A stretch of 6,838 bases of DNA from Bacteroidales bacterium (GTDB taxonomy: Bacteria > Bacteroidota > Bacteroidia > Bacteroidales > B18-G4), in contig JAUXCL010000133.1 of NCBI GenBank assembly GCA_030618905.1, positions 1-6,838 of the forward strand, in the 5' to 3' direction. Shown one piece after another: positions 1-6,751 of the stretch (position 1 is the first letter of the stretch; every line of letters begins with the position of its first letter). Below the pieces are notes generated by a model, which was not told where the DNA came from, searched no databases, and was given only the letters and a program-made list of their open reading frames with translations. A program made the translations under genes and the position numbers.

Positions 1-435
1 ACAGGTGTGTTTTATTGGAAGAAAGAGATATACAATTCCGAAATCCCCATTATTGCTACTTTGATTTTTGGCGACCTTGGTGTTATTGCCGGCGGATTAA
101 CTGCTTATGCTCATATCCTTCGCGACAACAACAGGGCAATCCGCTTTAACAAGATGATCGGTTTCGAATTATGTGATGACCAGGAGAATGTGGAAAACCA
201 ATTGTATAAGATGACCAGGGATAGCTATATAAAGCATTCCATAAAACTGCGAAAAGCATTTTATCATATCAGTGGCAAGGAACCCATCATGATCCATATT
301 GAACCCATAGATTATGAAAAAGGATGGGGACAGTTTATTGAGAAATATTTTGACAGCCAGTATCTTGTTAAAGAAGAGAAAGTTGATGGGGGGATAAAGT
401 ACTTTTTTGATGTCTCAAAGGCATTTATTATATGA
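1..435 (+). CDS. Probable GNAT-family N-acetyltransferase, C-terminal part (5' truncated by window edge)
   Basis: The frame is open from base 1, so the start lies upstream; the GTG at base 7 is an internal valine codon, not a believable start. 144 residues are visible. Around visible residues 42-55 lies DNNRAIRFNKMIGFEL, which matches the family signature N-x-x-A-x-x-(F/Y)-x-K-x-G-F near the end of GNAT acetyltransferases. The acetyl-CoA-binding R/Q-x-x-G-x-G/A loop is not visible and would have to lie further upstream. About 88 residues follow the GF motif, longer than the usual GNAT end, including a stretch with IHIEPIDYEKGW of no function I recognise. Its stop overlaps the aminotransferase start in ATGA, so the two are probably translationally coupled. 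By context it would N-acylate the amino sugar made by that aminotransferase (a WecD- or PseH-like role); this is inference. The GNAT call rests on one motif. Confidence 0.6.
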   Translation, partial: TGVFYWKKEIYNSEIPIIATLIFGDLGVIAGGLTAYAHILRDNNRAIRFNKMIGFELCDDQENVENQLYKMTRDSYIKHSIKLRKAFYHISGKEPIMIHIEPIDYEKGWGQFIEKYFDSQYLVKEEKVDGGIKYFFDVSKAFII

Positions 436-1565
436 AGATTCCATTTAACAGACCATATTTCACAGGCAACGAAATTCAGACCATTATCAAGGCGGCGATG
501 GCGGGGCAGATATCGGGAAATGGCCTGTATACGCAAAAGTGCCAGCGTTATTTTGAGAAGAAGTTTGGTTTTCAAAAGACTTTGCTCACCACCTCATGTA
601 CCGATGCACTGGAGATGGCAGCTGTCCTTTGCGATCTGGAACCCGGAGATGAGGTCATTGTTCCGGCATACACCTTTGTGTCCACAGCCAGTGCTTTTGC
701 GCTGCACAGGGCAAAAATCGTTTTTGCGGACAGCTGTGAAGACAACCCCAATATTGATCCTGAGAAACTTGAAAGTCTGATTAACGATAAATCACGAGCC
801 ATTGTTGTGGTGCATTATGGGGGTGTGGCCTGTGATATGGACAGGATTATGGAAATCGCGGTTAAGCACGGGCTGTTTGTCATTGAGGACGCAGCACATG
901 CAATTGATGCCTATTACAAAAAGCAGACCCTTGGCAGTATAGGTCATTTCGGCGCCTTTTCCTTTCATGAAACCAAGAATGTGATTACCGGTGAAGGGGG
1001 CATGCTGGCTGTTAATGACAAACGATTTAGCAAGCGGGCGGAGATCATCTGGGAGAAAGGGACCAATAGGGCAGCCTTTCACCGTGGGGAAGTTAAAAAA
1101 TATGAATGGGTTGATATTGGATCATCATACCTCCCTTCTGAAGTGATGGCAGCAATGCTTTATACCCAGCTAATGGCCATTAAAGGTATTCAGAAGCGCA
1201 GGAAAGAGATCTGGGAAACGTATAATGAAAAACTAGAACCTCTTGAAGAAAGAGGCTTGATCCAATTGCCAAAAATCCCGGAATATGCCTCCAATAATGG
1301 AAACATGTTTTACATTGCTGCTAAAAACCTTGATGAACGGGATAAATTGTTAAAGCACCTGAGTCGCAATAATATCCATGCCGTATTCCACTATCTTCCC
1401 CTTCATACCAGTCCATATTATAAGGACAAGCACGACGGTCGCGAGTTGCCAAATGCCATTCGTTTTTCAGAAGGCATACTCCGGCTGCCGTTTTATTATG
1501 AGTTATCGGTGAAGGATATGAATTATATCGTTGAAAAAATTTATAATTTTTTCAACAATCAGTGA
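432..1565 (+). CDS. rffA: dTDP-4-amino-4,6-dideoxygalactose transaminase, WecE/RffA type (DegT/DnrJ/EryC1/StrS family)
   Basis: A PLP-dependent sugar aminotransferase that would transfer an amino group from glutamate to a dTDP-4-keto-6-deoxyhexose in the cytoplasm, giving a 4-amino sugar for a surface polysaccharide. The 377 residues are full length for the family and resemble E. coli WecE as I remember it throughout: MKIPFNRPYFTG at the start, TSCTDALEMAA near 54-64, PGDEVIVPAYTFVSTA at 71-86, VHYGGVACDMD near 127-137, EKGTNRAAFHRG and DIGSSYLPSE in the middle, and AVFHYLPLH near the C-terminus. The PLP lysine is K182 in SFHETKN, and D153 in IEDAAHA would bind the pyridine nitrogen. The start overlaps the upstream acetyltransferase stop by 4 bp, and the usual N-terminal IPFN supports this ATG. 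No clear Shine-Dalgarno is seen. The exact sugar (fucosamine-type or another 4-amino sugar) cannot be settled from the sequence. Confidence 0.93.
   Translation: MKIPFNRPYFTGNEIQTIIKAAMAGQISGNGLYTQKCQRYFEKKFGFQKTLLTTSCTDALEMAAVLCDLEPGDEVIVPAYTFVSTASAFALHRAKIVFADSCEDNPNIDPEKLESLINDKSRAIVVVHYGGVACDMDRIMEIAVKHGLFVIEDAAHAIDAYYKKQTLGSIGHFGAFSFHETKNVITGEGGMLAVNDKRFSKRAEIIWEKGTNRAAFHRGEVKKYEWVDIGSSYLPSEVMAAMLYTQLMAIKGIQKRRKEIWETYNEKLEPLEERGLIQLPKIPEYASNNGNMFYIAAKNLDERDKLLKHLSRNNIHAVFHYLPLHTSPYYKDKHDGRELPNAIRFSEGILRLPFYYELSVKDMNYIVEKIYNFFNNQ
1530..1556. terminator. Perfect AT-rich hairpin at the convergent gene junction, possible terminator
   Basis: GTTGAAAAAAT (1530-1540) is followed by a 5-base loop TTATA and its exact reverse complement ATTTTTTCAAC (1546-1556). 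The T1541-A1545 pair could lengthen the stem to 12 bp with a 3-base loop. It lies inside the last codons of the aminotransferase gene, before its stop, and 26 bp beyond the nadD stop on the minus strand. It therefore fits best as an end signal for the yicC-gmk-nadD transcript. There is no clear U-run after the stem in the minus direction (GATATAATTC follows), and the stem has few G-C pairs, so intrinsic termination is not certain. In the plus direction it would stop transcripts before the aminotransferase stop codon, which seems unlikely to be its role. Confidence 0.4.
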
Positions 1566-1578
1566 CCAGTAACCAGTT
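1558..1578. repeat. Short degenerate heptamer repeat between convergent stop codons
   Basis: Three 7-bp units follow head to tail: ATCAGTG, ACCAGTA and ACCAGTT. They cover the aminotransferase stop and most of the 17-bp gap to the nadD stop. The last two units differ only at the final base. The array also contains GTAAC-CA-GTTAC, an inverted repeat whose loop is too short for a good hairpin. It may be a remnant of a longer simple repeat or chance. Confidence 0.35.
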
Positions 1579-1582
1579 ACAA

Positions 1583-2173
1583 CTATTCATAAAAATGCAT
1601 CTCCCGAATATATCGATACACTTTCTCCGGAAGCATATACTTTATGTCTTTGCCGGATTTGACAGACTGGCGGATAAAGCTGGCAGAGATCTCCATCAAC
1701 GGAGCTTCAAAGAATCGGATGCTGGAATGGCTGGCGTAATCGCCGGGATCATAACCAGGTCGCTGATAGATATATAGTTGATATTGCTTGAGGATCTCCT
1801 GGTAGTTCTTCCATTTATGGAATGTAGGAAAGATGTCGGTACCGCTTATCAGTATAAATTTGTGATCGGGGTATTTTTCCTGCAGGTAAGTTAAAGTGTC
1901 TATTGTGTAGGAAGGCCTGGGCATCTTGAATTCGATATTGCATGAGCTGAGCCTGGGGTCATCTTCAATGGCAAGGTCAACCATAGCCAGGCGGTGATGG
2001 TCGGCCAATAGCGTTTTCTTTTCTTTTAAAGGATTTTGCGGGGAGACAACATACCAGACTTCATCCAGATCGCTGTTTTCCACCATATACTCTCCTACGA
2101 TCAGATGCCCGATATGAATGGGGTTGTAAGACCCAAAGAATAATCCCGTTTTTTTTGATTGTTGACTATTCAT
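1583..2173 (-). CDS. nadD: Nicotinate-nucleotide adenylyltransferase NadD
   Basis: Joins ATP and nicotinate mononucleotide to give deamido-NAD, the penultimate step of NAD synthesis, in the cytoplasm. The 196-residue protein is normal length. The nucleotidyltransferase signature GSYNPIHIGH is at 14-23 (its two histidines bind the ATP phosphates). SPQNPLK follows at 44-50, PRPSYTIDTL at 85-94, the ISGTDIFPTFHKWKNYQEIL block at 109-128, and the second ATP motif ISASFIRQS at 162-170. The ATG at 2173 is the only good start and overlaps the gmk 3' end by 8 bp, so it is last in the yicC-gmk-nadD operon and probably translated by coupling. The first eight residues (MNSQQSKK) are a hydrophilic extension before the first strand. 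No Shine-Dalgarno is seen. It converges on the aminotransferase gene. Confidence 0.96.
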   Translation of the reverse strand: MNSQQSKKTGLFFGSYNPIHIGHLIVGEYMVENSDLDEVWYVVSPQNPLKEKKTLLADHHRLAMVDLAIEDDPRLSSCNIEFKMPRPSYTIDTLTYLQEKYPDHKFILISGTDIFPTFHKWKNYQEILKQYQLYIYQRPGYDPGDYASHSSIRFFEAPLMEISASFIRQSVKSGKDIKYMLPEKVYRYIREMHFYE

Positions 2174-2735
2174 GGCTCAGAAAACTTTGTATGACTGCTT
2201 TTGCCTCCCTGACCGCAGTATCCAGGTCATCATTGACCACAATGGTGTCAAACTTGTCTGCCAGGTCCATCTCTTCCTGTGCTTTTGCCAACCTGGTTTC
2301 AATATGTTCCTGCTTGTCGGTTGACCTGTTGATCAGTCTTTCTTTCAACTGTGCTAAGCCTGGTGGCTTGATAAAGATACTTAATGCCTGAGCACCATAT
2401 TGGCTTTTCATGCTAACACCTCCATACACATCCGCTTCAATGAGAATAGTTTTTCCCTTATCCCAGATCCTGCTGAGTTCTGATTTCAGGGTCCCGTAAA
2501 AGTGGTTTTTATATACCTCTTCCCATTCCTGGAATTCATCATTGACGATCCTTCGCTTAAAATCATCCACACTTAAAAAGTGATAATGAACACCATCCTG
2601 CTCACCATTACGCATTGGACGGCTACAGGCTGAAACTGAGAATTCAATATCCATGCCTGAATCCAATATGGCTTTGATAATGGTTGACTTTCCGGCCCCG
2701 GAAGGAGCGGATATGATGATCATTTTTCCTTGCAT
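2166..2735 (-). CDS. gmk: Guanylate kinase
   Basis: Phosphorylates GMP (and dGMP) to the diphosphate with ATP, needed for GTP supply and for recycling of guanine nucleotides. I chose the ATG at 2735 (189 residues). The frame is open to an ATG at 2780, but that would add 15 residues (MNWKRSRSNYSTSSD) encoded inside yicC, and the family normally begins just before the first strand. From the chosen start: P-loop SAPSGAGKST at 9-18; GMP-binding segment with R39, R42, G44-E45 and Y51; EWEEVYKNHFYGT at 70-82; EADVYGG at 100-106; RL-x-K-A-x-E at 148-154; VNDDLDTA at 167-174. Two usual residues differ: C37 stands where threonine is common (T-S/T-R), and Y104 where Gln or Lys is common in the D-V-x-G motif. 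The start is 1 nt after the yicC stop, and the end overlaps nadD by 8 bp. Confidence 0.96.
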   Translation of the reverse strand: MQGKMIIISAPSGAGKSTIIKAILDSGMDIEFSVSACSRPMRNGEQDGVHYHFLSVDDFKRRIVNDEFQEWEEVYKNHFYGTLKSELSRIWDKGKTILIEADVYGGVSMKSQYGAQALSIFIKPPGLAQLKERLINRSTDKQEHIETRLAKAQEEMDLADKFDTIVVNDDLDTAVREAKAVIQSFLSHE

Positions 2736-2736
2736 G

Positions 2737-3609
2737 TCAGAGGATGTTGAATAATTGCTCCTTGACCTTTTCCAATTCATCTTTAAGGACGACTACGATT
2801 TTCTGGATATCTGCATCATTGGCTTTGGACCCAATGGTGTTGATCTCCCGGCCCATCTCCTGGGCAATGAAGTTTAATTTTTTTCCATTTGAAACATTGT
2901 CCTTAATCGTTTCAAGGAAATAATCGATATGTTGCTGCAGCCTGACTTTTTCTTCCGTAATGTCAAATTTCTCAATATAGTAGATCAGTTCCTGTTCAAA
3001 ACGATTTTCGTCCACTGATCCCTTCTCCGCCAAATCATTGAGCCCCTTCCTGATTTTTTCCCGCATGAATGTCGCACGTTTTTCCTCAAAAGGAACGATC
3101 TTCCCGGATGAAGCATCAATATTGCTTAAGCGGTTCATGCATTCTGCTTCCAGGACTTTCCCTTCCGTAGCCCGGAAGTCGTTGACACTCGCGACAGCTT
3201 TTTCAATGCCGGCCATCACCGCTTTCCATTCCTCTTCGTCCAGTTCCGGCTTTGCTGTGGCCAACACATCCGGCAAACGCACCAGGAGTGGAAGGTATTG
3301 GGTATCCTCTTCACCGATTTGCCCGGCAATCTTTTTTAATTCCTCATGGTAGGTGGCAGCCAGTTGATGGTTGAAGGAGTAGTTGCTGGAAGATCCTATG
3401 TTTTCTATGCCAATGTTACACTCTATTTTACCTCTCTGTAGCTGTTGTGCTATATATTGCCTGATTACCGGCTCTTTTTCTTTGTATAGATGGGGAAGTC
3501 GCAGATGCAGGTCCAGCTGTTTGCTGTTCAGAGATTTCATTTCAATAGTCACGAGTTTGTCCGGTAATTCACATATGGATTTACCGAATCCGGTCATAGA
3601 TTTGATCAT
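2737..3609 (-). CDS. yicC: YicC/YloC-family endoribonuclease
   Basis: A 290-residue protein, full length for the family. The N-terminal YicC domain starts with the diagnostic MIKSMTGFGK, followed by IEMKSLNSKQLDLHLRLP near 22-39 and QRGKIECNIGIE near 58-69. The C-terminal DUF1732-type domain ends with FIAQEMGREINTIGSKANDA and a charged helix finishing in KEQLFNIL. Family members from E. coli and Bacillus are reported as endoribonucleases involved in small-RNA and mRNA turnover; the target here is unknown. It is the first gene of the yicC-gmk-nadD operon, with its own upstream promoter. The ATG at 3609 is the only possible start, because an in-frame stop lies at 3622-3624. The predicted leader is very short, with no Shine-Dalgarno. 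Confidence 0.95.
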   Translation of the reverse strand: MIKSMTGFGKSICELPDKLVTIEMKSLNSKQLDLHLRLPHLYKEKEPVIRQYIAQQLQRGKIECNIGIENIGSSSNYSFNHQLAATYHEELKKIAGQIGEEDTQYLPLLVRLPDVLATAKPELDEEEWKAVMAGIEKAVASVNDFRATEGKVLEAECMNRLSNIDASSGKIVPFEEKRATFMREKIRKGLNDLAEKGSVDENRFEQELIYYIEKFDITEEKVRLQQHIDYFLETIKDNVSNGKKLNFIAQEMGREINTIGSKANDADIQKIVVVLKDELEKVKEQLFNIL

Positions 3610-3629
3610 ATCATCATTTATTTATTTTA

Positions 3630-3660
3630 CAAAGATATAAATGAAACGCTGTTTTACAAA
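3630..3660 (-). promoter_or_regulatory. Bacteroidota-type promoter for yicC-gmk-nadD
   Basis: Read on the minus strand, TTTG (3660-3657) is followed by a 19-bp spacer and TATCTTTG (3637-3630). This matches the Bacteroidota housekeeping sigma consensus of a TTTG/TTG -33 element, a 19-21 bp spacer and TAnnTTTG at -7. Transcription should begin near 3623-3627, leaving only about 15-18 nt before the yicC ATG at 3609. Both elements sit inside copies of TTTGTAAAA. The assignment rests on sequence and position only. Confidence 0.75.
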
Positions 3661-3742
3661 TGTCCCCCTTGTGATGGCTTATCAATGTAAATTGCTAAAT
3701 TTTAGTATTATTGTATATTAATGTACCAAAAACCAGGTTACA

Positions 3743-6673
3743 GTGGCAATTCGTAGAACTACATTTAATATAAAAGTTGTCCTGTGGATACTTATCCTCA
3801 TACTTAGCATCAAATTGACCGATGCCCAGGATATCTATTATAAAGTTTATAATACTTCCAACGGAATTCCCAGCACACAGGTTTATGACATTAAAATAGA
3901 TCATCAAGGATATCTCTGGTATGCGACAGATTTCGGGGTAGGCAGATTCGACGGTTTTGAATTCCAGAACTATACCATAGAGGATGGCTTACCCAACAAT
4001 TCCATTATCAGATTGTATGTTGATCAAAAAGGCAGAATGTGGTTCCATGGTTATTCAGGAGAGCTCAGTTATTTTGATAATGAGGAAATTGTTGCCTTCC
4101 CTTACAATGAGCAATTGAGCAATTTCACATATAATAATTACGTGCATGAGATCTATATTGATGAAGCTGGCAATCTTATCATATCACCAATGAGTGGGGG
4201 CGTGAGCAAATTTGACTGTGATGGAAGTGCTGATCATATGGATTTGATGGTTCAACCGCTTAAATATTGCTATTTTCTGATCAACGATTTTGGCGATGAA
4301 GTTTTCACCAGTCTGTTAGCAGACAGAAATGCCAGGGTTATTGTTGATTCTTTAAGAACGGTAAACCAATACCGGGTTCCTTTTAAGTATAAAAAACTCG
4401 CATTTCATCGCTATTGCATTAAACTGGATGAACATCACTTTATACTCTCTTACGGTAATGAATTATGCCTTTTGAAAAATGGAGCCATCATCAGGAGATT
4501 ACATTTTAAAGATCAAATTGCCGGCATTATGCTTGATGCGGAGCATAATCTCTGGGTAACTTTAATGTTCGGACAGGGTGTCCACATGTATGCCGGGGCG
4601 GACCTGGAAATAAAACCCATTAAATACTTTGAAGGAAAAACCATTACAAAAGTCATGCAGGACAGGGAAGGAAACTATTGGTTCTCAACTGTAGGAGAAG
4701 GTTTATTGTTTGCCCCATCCATAAATTATATCATTTTCAATGAAACAAAAGATGGCCATGCTTTGAATATCTTATCCATGGACCGTTTTAAAGATGACTT
4801 ATATGTATCTACCATTGACAAATCCATCTACAAATACAATATTTCTCATGGAAGGGCAACGGAAAAAGATCTATTTATAGCTTCTGATCTGAGTAATTGG
4901 GTTTTTGATATTGAAGTGGATGTTGACGGTCAGATATGGTTAGCCTCAGCTTACGATATGAGAATGGATTCTCTGGGCAAGCCTCTTCCCCCTGATAGCT
5001 CATTTACCACTTATGAAATTGAAGAAGGTAGAAACGGTCGTATACTTTTGGGTTCCAATATGCTAAGTGTATATGAAAATAACCAGCTGTCGAGTTATCC
5101 TTCCGACCAATTTAGAAGAAGAATATATGCTTTGCACGAGGATGAAACGGGTAATATCTGGATAGGGACACTGGCGGGATTATATAAGTTTAATGGGCAG
5201 GACTATATCTTCATGGGTGCACATCAGCAGGAGCTTGGAAAGCGGATAAATTGCATTTCATCCATCGGGGATTGCCTGATAATCGGGTCAGGTTCATACG
5301 GGGTCATTCTTTACCAGGGTGATAGCATTCAGAAAATTATCAATAAGGAAAATGGCCTGGTCAGCAATTCGGTGAATGAATTATATTTTGATGAGGATTC
5401 GACCCTATGGGTAGGAACCAACCGCGGCCTGAGTAAAATAAGATTTATGGATCTGGACAGTTTGCATTTTAACATTGAAAATTATACATCACTGGATGGT
5501 TTGCCTGCAGAACACATCAATGAGATCCTTGCCCTTGATCAGTATTTATGGTTGGGAACAGACCAGGGGTTAATATGTTTTAATCCGGATAAGGTCAAGG
5601 TTACAAAAAAGGCTCCGCCCATCGATATTACCGGGATCAGCATTAATGCCAGGGACACCTTACTTGTGGATGAATACAATTTAGAAAGTTACCAGAACAA
5701 TATTCGCATCTATTTTAAGAGCGTCAGTTTCAAAGGCCGGGATAATATTGTTTATCGTTACTTAATGATTAATCTTAACGAAGAGGTCATCCTGACAAAC
5801 AATACCTATGCTGACTTTCCAAATCTTCCAAGTGGAGAGTATACTTTTTTGGTGAATGCGGGCTATAAAGATGGACTCTGGAATGAAACCCCACAATCTC
5901 TGAAGATCACCATTAATAAGCATTTTACAGAGACCGCCTGGTTCATCATCCTGATCATTCTTGCAGGCTTCATGGTCATCGGATATATTGTGATGAAAAT
6001 ATTGCAGAACCAGAAAATAAAGGAAGAGCGGAAAAAAGAACTGATAAAATTGGAAAACAGGTTTTTCAGATCCCAACTAAATCCGCATTTTATTTTCAAT
6101 GCTTTACTTGCGATACAGAGTTTTATCTTTAAGAAGCGACCTGATGAAGCAGTCAGGTACCTGACCAATTTTGCCAAACTGATCCGGTACATCCTTTCCA
6201 TTTCGGATGAAGAGTTAATATCCCTGGATAAGGAAATACAGTTCATACAGAACTACCTTGAATTGCAGAAGTTAAGGTTCAGTGAAAAATTTAATTATAG
6301 CATTGTTGTTGATCCGGAAATCAATGTTGAGATGGTAAATATTCCTCCTTTATTGGCCCAGCCTTTTATTGAAAATGCAATTGAGCACGGTATCCAATAT
6401 AAGCCCACAAAAGGAAATCTTGAAATAATACTGTCTGCTTATGATCACAGTATCCTGTTTGAAGTTATCGATGATGGCATTGGCCGGGAGGCATCTGCCA
6501 GGATCAATGCAAAACGAACAGATAAACCCAAATCCTATGGGATGGCCATTATTCAACAGAGAATTGATCTCATGAATAAGATCACGGACTATGATATACA
6601 GGTAGAAATAGATGATTTGTTTGAGGGTAATGAAGCATCCGGTACCCGGGTGAGCATCAGGATTCCCATTTAG
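3743..6673 (+). CDS. Two-component sensor histidine kinase: periplasmic propeller, Y_Y_Y domain, LytS-type kinase
   Basis: A 976-residue inner-membrane sensor. Residues 1-28 form a signal peptide (positive MAIRR, hydrophobic VVLWILILILSI, likely cut at TDA/QD). Residues 30-615 carry Reg_prop-type propeller repeats of the form D-x-x-G-x-(L/I)-W-x-(G/A)-T-x-x-G-(L/V); about ten are visible, near 47, 88, 134, 259, 301, 387, 461, 502, 544 and 592, with a degenerate stretch at 160-255. A Y_Y_Y Ig-like domain lies at about 625-727, one membrane helix at 731-753, and a short charged coiled coil up to 773. The kinase has phospho-acceptor H782 in NPHFIFNAL (His_kinase/LytS family), an N-box with N878 in PFIENAIEHG, DDGIGRE at 910-916, YGMAIIQQRI at 932-941 and a final GTRVSIRIPI. 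No receiver or AraC domain is fused. GTG at 3743 is the only start between the upstream stop (3719) and the signal peptide. A LytTR-type regulator follows. The ligand is unknown. Confidence 0.93.
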   Translation: MAIRRTTFNIKVVLWILILILSIKLTDAQDIYYKVYNTSNGIPSTQVYDIKIDHQGYLWYATDFGVGRFDGFEFQNYTIEDGLPNNSIIRLYVDQKGRMWFHGYSGELSYFDNEEIVAFPYNEQLSNFTYNNYVHEIYIDEAGNLIISPMSGGVSKFDCDGSADHMDLMVQPLKYCYFLINDFGDEVFTSLLADRNARVIVDSLRTVNQYRVPFKYKKLAFHRYCIKLDEHHFILSYGNELCLLKNGAIIRRLHFKDQIAGIMLDAEHNLWVTLMFGQGVHMYAGADLEIKPIKYFEGKTITKVMQDREGNYWFSTVGEGLLFAPSINYIIFNETKDGHALNILSMDRFKDDLYVSTIDKSIYKYNISHGRATEKDLFIASDLSNWVFDIEVDVDGQIWLASAYDMRMDSLGKPLPPDSSFTTYEIEEGRNGRILLGSNMLSVYENNQLSSYPSDQFRRRIYALHEDETGNIWIGTLAGLYKFNGQDYIFMGAHQQELGKRINCISSIGDCLIIGSGSYGVILYQGDSIQKIINKENGLVSNSVNELYFDEDSTLWVGTNRGLSKIRFMDLDSLHFNIENYTSLDGLPAEHINEILALDQYLWLGTDQGLICFNPDKVKVTKKAPPIDITGISINARDTLLVDEYNLESYQNNIRIYFKSVSFKGRDNIVYRYLMINLNEEVILTNNTYADFPNLPSGEYTFLVNAGYKDGLWNETPQSLKITINKHFTETAWFIILIILAGFMVIGYIVMKILQNQKIKEERKKELIKLENRFFRSQLNPHFIFNALLAIQSFIFKKRPDEAVRYLTNFAKLIRYILSISDEELISLDKEIQFIQNYLELQKLRFSEKFNYSIVVDPEINVEMVNIPPLLAQPFIENAIEHGIQYKPTKGNLEIILSAYDHSILFEVIDDGIGREASARINAKRTDKPKSYGMAIIQQRIDLMNKITDYDIQVEIDDLFEGNEASGTRVSIRIPI

Positions 6674-6721
6674 AATGAATAATATTGTCATGCAAATGTT
6701 TATATTTAATACTTATTTTGT

Positions 6722-6729
6722 AATCTTTG
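6722..6729 (+). promoter_or_regulatory. Weak -7-like element before the response regulator gene
   Basis: AATCTTTG matches TAnnTTTG at 7 of 8 positions and stands 22 bases before the ATG at 6752, a spacing like that of the yicC promoter. No convincing TTG/TTTG element lies 19-21 bp upstream, so the regulator may instead be read through from the kinase promoter. Confidence 0.25.
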
Positions 6730-6751
6730 CCGAGAATTAAACCAAATTGCC

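Noticed and set aside
312..575. Minus-strand frame of 87 codons across the acetyltransferase/aminotransferase junction
   Set aside because: Antisense shadow of two real plus-strand genes; no recognisable motif.
792..1082. Minus-strand frame of 96 codons inside the aminotransferase gene
   Set aside because: Opposite-strand shadow of the PLP-lysine region, which is clearly conserved on the plus strand.
1569..1580. GTAAC-CA-GTTAC palindrome as a terminator between the convergent genes
   Set aside because: A 5-bp stem with a 2-base loop is too small, and no U-run follows on either strand.
1562..1777. Plus-strand frame of 71 codons starting with GTG
   Set aside because: It lies antisense to the well-supported 3' half of nadD, starts within the aminotransferase stop region and shows no domain.
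2736..2780. Longer gmk start at 2780
   Set aside because: It would add 15 residues encoded within yicC that are not typical of guanylate kinases; the ATG at 2735 sits directly after the yicC stop.
3038..3352. Plus-strand frame of 104 codons inside yicC
   Set aside because: Serine/arginine-rich antisense translation of yicC with no domain.
3696..3713. Candidate plus-strand -7 boxes (TAAATTTT at 3696, TATTATTG at 3706) for the sensor kinase
   Set aside because: Each has one mismatch to TAnnTTTG, but neither has a TTG/TTTG element 19-21 bp upstream, so I could not choose a promoter.
3695..3907. Minus-strand frame of 70 codons over the start of the sensor kinase gene
   Set aside because: Antisense to the kinase signal peptide and first propeller blade; no supporting motif.
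5762..6246. Two long minus-strand frames (104 and 127 codons) and another at 6350-6691 under the kinase domain
   Set aside because: Shadows of the membrane helix and kinase domain; hydrophobic stretches only mirror the real transmembrane codons.
6674..6751. Terminator or small RNA between kinase and response regulator
   Set aside because: The gap is AT-rich but holds no convincing stem-loop or conserved element by eye.
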